Below, piece by piece: positions 38,647-46,622 of a stretch of DNA of 64,000 nt (positions are counted from its first letter, which is position 1; each line of letters begins with the position of its first letter). Location: contig NC_013082.1 of assembly GCF_000142805.1 (NCBI RefSeq), positions 744,001 through 808,000 of the forward strand, in the 5' to 3' direction. Both the position numbers and the translations under genes were made by a program. The notes below the pieces were generated by a model, which saw only the letters and a list, made by a program, of their open reading frames with translations, was not told where the DNA came from and did no database searches. This DNA comes from Lachancea thermotolerans CBS 6340. Its lineage: Eukaryota > Ascomycota > Saccharomycetes > Saccharomycetales > Saccharomycetaceae.

Positions 38647-40806
38647 TTAATCCTTAATCTTTACAATCTTACCAATGGCAATAGTGGTACCCTGGTCTCT
38701 CAGTGTGAATCTACCTAGCTGTGGGTAATCCTGGTAAGTCTCAACACAAACCGGTTCCTCAGTCTCCAAAAGCGCAATGATCTTCATACCCTTCTTAGCG
38801 AAAGCAGGAGGCTTCTTAGATCTACGGTTGGTGCCCTTTTCTAGCTTATGCAACAACTTGGAGATAGTGACTTCTTCGATAGCAGTGTGAACGTGCATGA
38901 CACATGAGAAACCAGCAGATATGATAGATTTCAGTTCAACTATGACAATTTCAGCAATGAATTTGGTAACGTTCTTCACAGGGTTCTTAGGAGATGTTAG
39001 GACGAAACCTGGAGAAATATCTTCCTCCTCAACACCCTTGATTTTCAATCTGACTTGCTCACCACAAACAGCCATGTCAACCTCGGCCTCAGTCTCGTTG
39101 TAGATATTGACAATTTCAACTGGGATTCTGTTTGGCATCAACAGTGTGCTGGTGTTCTTCTTGATGTGGCCCGAGGCAATTTTACCCTCGACGATAGTAC
39201 CCAAGTCCTTCATTTTAGACGCGATTGGCAGCATGAAAGGAGCATTAATGCGGCGGTCCACGTGAGTCATGTTATCCAGGTACTCAAGCAGAGCAGGGCC
39301 CTTGTACCAAGGGCAGTCCTTTGGATTGACACGTTCCTTCAAACCGGCGCCAGTGTAACCAGATACAGGCATGAAAATTACTTCTTGCTTAATGTTGTAT
39401 CCAATGGCCTTCAAGAAAGTAGAAATGTTCTTGACACAGAGGTCGTAACGCTCCTTGTCCCAACCGACAGTGGGGTCGTCCATTTTGTTGACAACTACGA
39501 TCATTTTGTTGACACCCTGTGTCTTCGCCAATAGAGCATGCTCTCTGGTTTGACCGCCCTTCTCGAAACCTGTTTCATATTCACCCTTTCTTGCGGAGAT
39601 CACAAGAATACCGACGTCAGCTTGGGACGCACCACCAATCATTTCAGAAACATACATCTTGTGGCCAGGAGCATCCAAGATGGTGTATCTTCTCTTTTCT
39701 GTCTCGAAGTAAGCTCTTCCAACCTCGATGGTCTTACCGTCATTTCTCTCTTCCTTGTTTGTGTCCATGACCCACGACAGATACCAGCCTTGTCTACCAG
39801 CATCCTTGGCCTCTCTCTCATATTTCTCAACGGTTCTTTTGTCCACAGAGCCCGTTAGGTATAGAAGGTTACCGCCCATGGTTGATTTACCAGCGTCGAC
39901 ATGGCCCATAAAAATAATAGACATGTGGTCCTTGCCGCCGAACATATCGTTGACAATCTCTTCGTCAATTTCATCCTCTTGTTCTTTGATGATGGCGTCT
40001 GCGGAACTAGCCTGGGCAGTGGAGGCATTCGCGGTCTCCTCTTCCTTCTTGGCTGGTTTCTCTTCGCTAATTTTGAGCTGCTCAACCTTTGGCAAAGCAG
40101 TCTCGCTATCTTTGGTGGCCTCTTCGCCAGCATTGTCAGCAGCTGGACCAGTTGACTCTTGGGTGTTGTCTTCAGCGGATTGCTCCTCTTTCTTAGGTTC
40201 TTCCTTTTTTGGCTCTTCTTTCTTGACAACCTCGGGCTTCTTAGTGGCACCAACTAATTTGATGCCAGAGCTGGAGGCAAGCTTCAGGGTTTTCTTGGGC
40301 TTTGGAGCAGGCGCAGAAGGAGAAGCGGCGGCCGCAGTAGAAGCTGCAGGGGTGTTGAGACCTGTGCTCTTCTGGTTCTGGAAGTCCTGCAAAGTCATGC
40401 CCTGAGACTGCTGTGCTTGCTGTTCAAAAGGCTGGTAAGCTTGCTGTTGGTTGTAGGCCTGGTAGCCGCCATAGCCGGCGTTGTTGTTGTTTCTGTATCC
40501 TCCACGGTTACCCTTGAATCCGCCGCGACCACCTTGGTTGTAGCCCTGGTAGCCCTGGTTGTAGCCTTGGTAGCCTTGGTATCCTTGGGCGTTCTGGTCG
40601 TAGCCCTGGTATGCTTGTGCGTTTGGGTCGTACGCTTGATATCCGCCTGCTTGCTGCTGCTGCTGCTGCTGGCCGTACGCCTGATAGTATTGCTGATAGT
40701 TGCCTGCTGGTTGCTGGTAGCCGGGCTGCTGTCCCGCGTTTTGATAGTAGCGGTTGTACAGCCCTTGCTGTTGGTCTTGAGACTGGTCTTGGCCTTGCTG
40801 AGACAT
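38647..40806 (-). CDS. SUP35: SUP35, translation release factor eRF3 with prion-like N domain
   Basis: 719 residues (S. cerevisiae 685). The N domain (1 to about 135) is Gln-, Asn-, Tyr- and Gly-rich, with a Gln run near 50-56 and repeats of the GYQGYNQ type at about 75-98. The M domain (about 150-270) is Lys/Glu-rich. The GTPase starts near 290: G1 GHVDAGKST (301-309), DAPGH, NKMDD and SGYTGAG, followed by the two beta barrels and the end DQGTTIAIGKIVKIKD. It stimulates eRF1 (Sup45) to end translation. The modular layout of the [PSI+] prion protein is kept. Its neighbours ARG82 and HSP42 are as in S. cerevisiae (YDR173C-YDR171W). Confidence 0.98.
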   Translation of the reverse strand: MSQQGQDQSQDQQQGLYNRYYQNAGQQPGYQQPAGNYQQYYQAYGQQQQQQQAGGYQAYDPNAQAYQGYDQNAQGYQGYQGYNQGYQGYNQGGRGGFKGNRGGYRNNNNAGYGGYQAYNQQQAYQPFEQQAQQSQGMTLQDFQNQKSTGLNTPAASTAAAASPSAPAPKPKKTLKLASSSGIKLVGATKKPEVVKKEEPKKEEPKKEEQSAEDNTQESTGPAADNAGEEATKDSETALPKVEQLKISEEKPAKKEEETANASTAQASSADAIIKEQEDEIDEEIVNDMFGGKDHMSIIFMGHVDAGKSTMGGNLLYLTGSVDKRTVEKYEREAKDAGRQGWYLSWVMDTNKEERNDGKTIEVGRAYFETEKRRYTILDAPGHKMYVSEMIGGASQADVGILVISARKGEYETGFEKGGQTREHALLAKTQGVNKMIVVVNKMDDPTVGWDKERYDLCVKNISTFLKAIGYNIKQEVIFMPVSGYTGAGLKERVNPKDCPWYKGPALLEYLDNMTHVDRRINAPFMLPIASKMKDLGTIVEGKIASGHIKKNTSTLLMPNRIPVEIVNIYNETEAEVDMAVCGEQVRLKIKGVEEEDISPGFVLTSPKNPVKNVTKFIAEIVIVELKSIISAGFSCVMHVHTAIEEVTISKLLHKLEKGTNRRSKKPPAFAKKGMKIIALLETEEPVCVETYQDYPQLGRFTLRDQGTTIAIGKIVKIKD

Positions 40807-41576
40807 TTTGGAGCTGTTTTACTTGACCAGATGAGCTTAACGAAATCGGCTACAAATTGAAGGACTTGGTTTCCACTAAAAATTTTTCAGAAATATGAAG
40901 TGCTCTGTACCATCGTCTAGAATTATATTGGCATATGTTTACTGGCGCGTTAGAAGCTCTCGCGAAAAAGACGGTTAAAATCGAGTAATCAGAGTTTTGA
41001 CCATTTAAGCCCAAATATAAACCGATTGAGGTCCATACTTCACACCGGGCGTCCTAGTTTCCATTAGGCTGTTTTTTTTGAGGTTTATCTGATTGCAATG
41101 CTCAAGAAAATCAAGCTGTTGAATTAATCCATCAACACGAGAACTTAAAATGGTAAAATAAGCCAAAAGGCATGAGTGATGCTGTTAGTCTGGGTATTAC
41201 AATACGAATGTGCTTAACATTGTGGTTGAATTGCGGGCAACTGCAACATTGTGTGGGTACGGTCGAAAGTCCATAACCAAGTAGTACGAGTTTTCATCAA
41301 TTTAGCTAATTGATTGTTATCTTCTAAGAAAAACTCATAAAAATAATTTTGAGATGGTTTCGGCACAAGGCGCTTACAAACAGAGGCTTTAGCCTGTCGT
41401 ACTTGTGGCACTACCAAATCTACTAGTTAATTCCTCTAATTTTGCAACGACTACAGGGCCTTACAAGGTCCGATTTTGTTGCTAAGCTCATTCGTATGCA
41501 TCATATTCCTACATTCAAACAGATGCCACCTAATGTGGTCGGCTGTTTACATAATCTATTTGAAGTCCAGCGTTTC
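40807..41576. other. Intergenic, SUP35 promoter and HSP42 3' flank
   Basis: 770 bp, AT-rich near 41100-41350. No ORF, RNA gene or repeat was recognised. Confidence 0.4.
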
Positions 41577-42575
41577 TTAGATGGAAGTTGGTGGGTTAGG
41601 GTTCTCTTCGAAAACAAGTTCTTCATCTGGAACGTCCTCTATCACAATTCTTCTCCTAGGTTGGTGCTGGCTGCTTTCGTCGAGAATCTTGGGGGTTTTG
41701 ATTTGTAGCAAACCGTTGGCGTAAGTTGCTTTTATTTCTTCATCTTTAATTCTAGGAACGACGGGGAATTTGACTGACCTCTCAAACTTTCCACCCTTCA
41801 ACTCAGAAATACGCAAAAACTTGTCATTGACGTCGATTTTTCTGTCCAGGCTGCCCTTGATGAGCAGCTCGTGCGATGATGGGTGGTAGTCGATTTTGAA
41901 AGACTTCGAGTTAGCACCTGGAAGCGCGAGGACAACAACGTAGGCTTCTGGAGTGTCGTAAACGTTAACCTCGGGCGAGAAGGGCAAGTCTAGGCGCACC
42001 TGAGGCTTTGAGACCTGTAGAGGTTCTGGGATTGGCGAGGAGGCGCCTGAGCGTGGTGCTTGTTTCTGCTCAGCGTCCGTTGCCTCGCCCGCAACTTCGG
42101 CGCCATTCTCCTCCGCAGATTCCGCCTCTGCCTGTTCCAGAACCTCGTCTGCGAGCGCCTGCGCCAGAGGCTGAGCAGCGATCTGTGGGACTTCTGCAGC
42201 CTCCTGATCTTGTTCCAGTTGGTCAGGCAGCTCTGCCTCTTCCGGTTCGTTGTGTTCGGAGGACTGCTGGGCCATGAAAGCCCTTAGTATAGCGGGTAGT
42301 ACATCTGGTTGGGGTCCGTAGCCGCCGCGACCTCCCACAACATACGGACTTTCGTACTCGTTTTCGTCGTAGTAGCGAGGACGGTAATAGGTAGTCTGTG
42401 GTCTTTCGGCGTAGTAGTATGGCGATTGCACATATGGATTACCGTAAGCACCACGTGTTCTTGGGCGCACGTAGTTGCTGTGGTGTGGGCGTCTTCTGGC
42501 ATTGCTCCGATCTTGCTGGCTGGATAGTGCCTCTAAAATATCATATATCGAAACAGTGGGTTGAGTAAAGCTCAT
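41577..42575 (-). CDS. HSP42: HSP42, small heat-shock protein
   Basis: 332 residues (S. cerevisiae 375). The N-terminus (1 to about 100) is Tyr-, Arg- and Gly-rich and prion-like (starts MSFTQPTVSIYDILEAL; later YYAERPQTTYYRPRYYDE). An acidic Glu/Ala/Gln-rich section spans about 105-180. The alpha-crystallin domain covers about 198-300 and includes NVYDTPEAYVVVLALPGANS and the strand pair ending YANGLLQIKTPKI. Hsp42 sequesters misfolded proteins into cytosolic aggregates. Its promoter carries a heat-shock element, an STRE and a TATA box. Confidence 0.95.
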   Translation of the reverse strand: MSFTQPTVSIYDILEALSSQQDRSNARRRPHHSNYVRPRTRGAYGNPYVQSPYYYAERPQTTYYRPRYYDENEYESPYVVGGRGGYGPQPDVLPAILRAFMAQQSSEHNEPEEAELPDQLEQDQEAAEVPQIAAQPLAQALADEVLEQAEAESAEENGAEVAGEATDAEQKQAPRSGASSPIPEPLQVSKPQVRLDLPFSPEVNVYDTPEAYVVVLALPGANSKSFKIDYHPSSHELLIKGSLDRKIDVNDKFLRISELKGGKFERSVKFPVVPRIKDEEIKATYANGLLQIKTPKILDESSQHQPRRRIVIEDVPDEELVFEENPNPPTSI

Positions 42576-42686
42576 GATGAAAGGGTCTGATCTGGTTGCT
42601 TTGGGCTCAAACAGCTGGAGTATTAAGTCCGTAGATAGAGTGACAGAAAATCATCTCAACGAGTCAGCAATACCACTCAACCCTTC

Positions 42687-42741
42687 TTTATATACTCCGG
42701 CTCGATTCGAACCCCTTTTGCTAGAAAAATCGGGAATCTTC
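42687..42741 (-). promoter_or_regulatory. HSP42 promoter: TATA box, STRE and heat-shock element
   Basis: On the minus strand TATATAAA lies at 42694-42687, about 112 bp before the ATG. AGGGG (an Msn2/4 STRE) lies at 42716-42712, and the Hsf1 inverted pair GAAnnTTC at 42734-42741. TTCGAA lies at 42706-42711. The order is HSE, STRE, TATA toward the gene. Confidence 0.65.
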
Positions 42742-42765
42742 TTAGCTCAGCGACAGTTTATTGCA

Positions 42766-42801
42766 ATGAGTTATTTAATGAGTTAATAAATGAGTTAGAG
42801 A
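42766..42801. repeat. Three 12-bp tandem units starting ATGAGTTA
   Basis: Units begin at 42766, 42778 and 42790. The first eight bases are identical and the last four vary (TTTA, ATAA, GAGA). The shared GAGTTA is the core of the octamer arrays at 9556 and 45373. The array lies 25 bp beyond the HSP42 heat-shock element. Confidence 0.65.
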
Positions 42802-43335
42802 TCATAGCACAGTACACATCGACAAATCAAGTGGAGAACATACGACGCCTCCTTGAGGTGTTTTGAAACGTCTGCCTTAACGCGCGGCCAAGTACCCGTC
42901 GGGTTTGGCTGTCATTTACAGAGGGAATAAGAAAGTTGCCAGGGTTGTTGGTTCTTTCAAAGTGTGCCATTTCGAAGTTCAATTGGCCCTCGGACGGGCA
43001 CTGAACATCCTACTCGTATAATAGTTGAAAAGCCCAGCTGCAAAAACTGCTGTACAAGGCTTCAGCACAATCCGGAAGAATCTACAGTTTGAGGCATTGG
43101 CTTTCTAGACACGCGCCAGTACACGAAGCAACTTGACTAACCTGCGTCCCCCGGAACTTCATTTATACTGAAATACGATCGCTTGGGGAGGGCAGAAATG
43201 TTGTAGTGTGAACGAAAAAGAGCTCAACGACGCCCAAAATTATAGAGGGACTGCTTGGTGCTTAAACTTAACATCTTTTTAAAAGACTCAAAACCGTAAT
43301 GCATATACTAAACTTGACGGTGTGCAAAACAAGTT
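42802..43335. other. Intergenic between HSP42 promoter and tRNA-Thr
   Basis: 534 bp directly upstream of a tRNA gene, a usual landing zone for yeast retroelements. I looked for LTR-like ends and found none. Nothing else was seen. Confidence 0.4.
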
Positions 43336-43408
43336 GCTTCTATGGCCAAGTTGGTAAGGCGCCACACTAGTAATGTGGAGATCATCAGTTCAAATCTGGT
43401 TGGAAGCA
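43336..43408 (+). tRNA. tRNA-Thr, anticodon AGT
   Basis: 73 nt, no intron. The acceptor stem GCTTCTA pairs with TGGAAGC (43401-43407), with discriminator A. The anticodon stem CCACA/TGTGG closes the loop CTAGTAA, whose middle is AGT. The T arm ATCAG-TTCAAAT-CTGGT is fully paired with one T-G wobble. The A box TGGCCAAGTTGG lies at 43343-43354. After the gene come TTTTT runs at 43413 and 43419, which would end Pol III transcription. The sequence is almost that of S. cerevisiae tRNA-Thr(AGU), with an A-T pair replacing a G-C in the T stem as I recall it. Confidence 0.97.
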
Positions 43409-43683
43409 TTTATTTTTGTTTTTGCTTCCTCGAGGAAAGTTCCCCATTTGCAGCTGGGAGAGCGTTGCCTAGAGTTCCGTATAGTATTTTTGAACACCAA
43501 TCTCCGAGACGTTGGAATGTTGCAGCTAGCGTTGCAGCCCATAAAAGCCTTTGCTTGGCTAGTTATCGATTAATATCTTAAATTTTAGTACTATATCTAT
43601 CAGTTTTATTCATACACAATAACATACATATCAACTACAAAAACCCCGGTTATAAAGTTGAGCGTTGGCAAGGCTCGCGACAC

Positions 43684-45021
43684 TTACTGGACGTCGCTCC
43701 AGGCCCTGCCCTGAACGGTCTTCAGCTCGTCCTGGTTCATGATCTTACCGGTTGTGAAGTAGCCAGAGTTGATTTTGGCGTCAATCTCAACACGGGAATC
43801 TGGTGGGACCAACTCGTCTGGGATTGGGATACGCTCGATGATTGGAATTCCTTGCTCGACAATGGCATCGTGCTTCATGTTGGACATGGACAGCATACGG
43901 TCAATCTTGGAGATACCTAGCCACTTCAGGACGTCGGGCATCAACTGCTGGAAGCGCATGTCACGAACTCCCGCGATACACTCGGTGCGGTGGAAATACT
44001 CGTCAGCGGTGTCACCACCTCTCTTACGAGCATTGTAGACCAAGTACTTGGTAACTTCGCCCAGAGCGCGACCCTCTTTACGGAAGTAGACCACAACACC
44101 AGAACCACCGTTCTGGGCTTGTTTGACGGCTTCCTCGATACCGAATATTAGGTAAGGGCGGCAAGTGCAAATGTCAGAGCCGAAAACATCGGAGCCGTTG
44201 CATTCATCGTGGACACGCAGCGCGAGCTTCTTAGAAGGGTCGGAAACGTAGCTTGGGTCGCCGAAGATGTAGACGGTCAGGCCGCCGATAGGTGGCAGGA
44301 AGACCTTAATGTCGGGACGAGTGATGAGCTCTGGGTACATACCGTTGGTGTCCTCGAAAAGGGCTTTTCTGAGCTCTTCCTCGGAAATGCCGAAACGCTC
44401 TGCCACGCCTGGCAAGTACCAGGTTGGCTCGACGGCGACTTTTGACACGCTGAGGTCACCGTTGGAGTTCAAGACGACCTTGCCGTCGACCTGCAGGCGG
44501 CCGTTGATAACAGCATCCTTCATTTCGAACAACTGCATGGTGGCCTTGGTGATGGCGATGGTGGGGCGGATTTCGACGTTCTCTGTGCGGCCTGCCTCGT
44601 CGAACAAGTAGGGGGTGAGGTGACCGAAGGGGTCCATAGCGACGATGTCGCGGGGGTTATACCAAGTCTTTTGCTCGGGCATGGAAAACGCAGGCTGAGA
44701 GTTGGTGTAGTCTGCGACGTGGTTGGGGTCTAGCTGCTTCGAGCCCACTGCAAGCGCGTGGTACACGCAGTAGGACCCGGAGTGAGCGCCAATACTGTTG
44801 TGCTTGGCGAGTCCGTCGCGCAACCGCGACGCAACGATAGGACCACGGGCCTCAGGAGACGCAGCGCCCCACTTGAGAGGAATAGGGTTCGAGTCCTCAG
44901 GGTACGTAGTGAGAACGACGCCGTCCACAGGCGACGAACGCGACACAGGCTCGGCTTTGCCTGTTTTAGCAGGGACGTGTGCATCTTGGCACTGGTGTGT
45001 TGAAAGAGCCACTGGTGACAT
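43684..45021 (-). CDS. URC1: URC1, GTP cyclohydrolase II-like enzyme of uracil catabolism
   Basis: 445 residues. Residues about 30-215 form the N-terminal domain found in URC1-type proteins (GTP_CH_N), with SYCVYHALAVGSKQLDP and YNPRDIVAMDPFGHLTPYLF. The C-terminal half is a GTP cyclohydrolase II domain: the zinc cysteines are in place (HDECNGSDVFGSDICTC, spacing C-x10-C-x-C). The RxEGR loop is kept as FRKEGRALGE. S. cerevisiae Rib1, the riboflavin enzyme, is shorter (345) and lacks the N domain. In Lachancea kluyveri URC1 is needed to use uracil as nitrogen source. In S. cerevisiae SEC7 and HSP42 are adjacent, so this gene sits where that lineage has a loss. Confidence 0.88.
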   Translation of the reverse strand: MSPVALSTHQCQDAHVPAKTGKAEPVSRSSPVDGVVLTTYPEDSNPIPLKWGAASPEARGPIVASRLRDGLAKHNSIGAHSGSYCVYHALAVGSKQLDPNHVADYTNSQPAFSMPEQKTWYNPRDIVAMDPFGHLTPYLFDEAGRTENVEIRPTIAITKATMQLFEMKDAVINGRLQVDGKVVLNSNGDLSVSKVAVEPTWYLPGVAERFGISEEELRKALFEDTNGMYPELITRPDIKVFLPPIGGLTVYIFGDPSYVSDPSKKLALRVHDECNGSDVFGSDICTCRPYLIFGIEEAVKQAQNGGSGVVVYFRKEGRALGEVTKYLVYNARKRGGDTADEYFHRTECIAGVRDMRFQQLMPDVLKWLGISKIDRMLSMSNMKHDAIVEQGIPIIERIPIPDELVPPDSRVEIDAKINSGYFTTGKIMNQDELKTVQGRAWSDVQ

Positions 45022-46622
45022 TGTTGGAAACGCAAAAAATAAGGGAATAAAACGATTGAAGCACTACTGTTGAAGCGCGATGATGTTTCTGTTCTAAGAT
45101 TGGGCTTGGATAGGGAGTACTGGCCGCCCCCTCTTATACCTTTCGCAAGCAAGCCCCCCCACCAGGACATCAGAGACAAACCCAAAATATCTCCGAAGGA
45201 CGTAAAAGGACTTACCTAGCAAAACCCGGGGTTGAGGGGGTTTCCGTGTTTGTGTTCAATTCGTGCTGTCGCCAGAACGTGGATGCTAGATATGCGTAAG
45301 ATATGCGCCAGATATGATTAAAGTGATACCGGAAGTCCGACGGGGGTAAAACGGCCGTCGGGGAATTGTAATAAGTTAGCGAGTTAGCGAGTTAGTGAGT
45401 TAGCACGATATTCGTACGATATGCTACTCGAGACTGGCATGTGATTGATCCGTTTTATGTGATCAGCAAACCACAATGTATCGAGAGGGAGTGCCAAGCA
45501 AATAACAAGTCGCTCTCAACTTGTTTTAGCACACAGGTTAGGTTATGCTTCCAAACCAGGCCACTAGGTATGTGACTGAGATTTGAATCCTTTCGGTCGT
45601 GGAGAAAATCTATGTGTGGTTATGTAACAACATTATGGTTTTGTGTCACTCGCTCGCGGCCGAGTGCGGCTTTCTGCGTTTGGCTTATGTCTCGTTCGAC
45701 TTGCTAGCTAAGCGGTCTTTAACATTGAGGTATCTCCAACATGGTATATGGGCGGTGGGCGGCCGGGCTATCATTCCAGGTTAGTCAAGACGCGACGACG
45801 ACATGTATCGCTTTTGACGCAAAATAGCCGCCGAGCCCTTAGGGTTCCCTACACATCGAGGAAGCCCGTTTAAGCAAGTTTATACTGTGGAGTTTAGAAC
45901 TGATGTTTGTTTCCTGGCACTGTGAAGCTTCTAAGGACTGGCAGCACTACGTTCGCGGCCTTCGCGGGTGCATATCCGCCCTGCGTCGCTCACAGTTCAT
46001 TGGTTTGCGGGCAGAGTGCTCAAGCAGCTGGCTAATAGAACGCTCTTTAATGTCCAAAGAGAGCTACTTGGGGGCTACGCTACGCTGGTTTGTGCACCTT
46101 TTCCCTCAACGAGGGGCTGATCTACGTTCCCTGGCACGTGATCCTCATGCAGCTTCACGGGCGCTGAGGACGGGTCCAGGCCTGTCGCATACAGGGCTTG
46201 AAAGGCCTTTCGCATTGTTGTTTCGCATGGGGCTGAGCGAGAACACCATCATACAGTCGCAAGAAAAGGCGCCGCCTCTACGACGCGCTTCTTCGAACGT
46301 TCAAGGCGGCAGCTTTGTGCCACTAGGCATCGCCGGGGCTTAAGCTGCGCTACCGTCGCCGTACTTCAAGACATGCATAATTGTGCTCCTGCAAAGCCGG
46401 TGCAGGCCTTGGACCCTATGTCCTTGATCGATGACAGAAGCCTGGCTCCGACTCAGATGTCCGTCCCTCGTGTTTGAGTATTTGTAAAAGTACTCATGTG
46501 GTGTTCGTGCTTCCGTATTTTCGAAAAAACAGCCTCCATTGATCGAGGATAGGGGAAAATAATCTAGGAAAATTCATTGTTCACGCGTAAACAGGCCCTA
46601 ACCGATACAAGAGTTGGCACCT
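45022..46622. other. 1.6-kb intergenic region between URC1 and SEC7
   Basis: A shared divergent promoter. It holds the GAGTTAGC octamer array (45373-45404) and an E-box CACGTG at 46136-46141. A 146-codon ATG-started frame at 45903-46343 is rich in Arg, Ser and Trp, shows no homology and is probably chance. Confidence 0.45.
45373..45404. repeat. Four tandem octamers, consensus GAGTTAGC
   Basis: Units are AAGTTAGC, GAGTTAGC, GAGTTAGT and GAGTTAGC, with no gap. This is the reverse complement of the unit at 9556-9587. The heptamer GGAATTG lies beside both arrays (45362-45368 here, 9550-9556 there). Confidence 0.8.

Noticed and set aside
42701-42716. GATTCGAACCCC resembling a tRNA B box on the minus strand
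   Set aside because: The T stem does not pair and no A box or acceptor stem can be built. It falls inside the HSP42 promoter instead.
42802-43335. Possible solo LTR upstream of tRNA-Thr
   Set aside because: The position is typical, but no paired terminal sequence, target duplication or LTR-like ends could be seen.
45903-46343. 146-codon ATG-started frame in the URC1-SEC7 gap
   Set aside because: Composition (Arg, Ser, Trp, His) is that of non-coding sequence, with no known motif and no conserved gene at this site.
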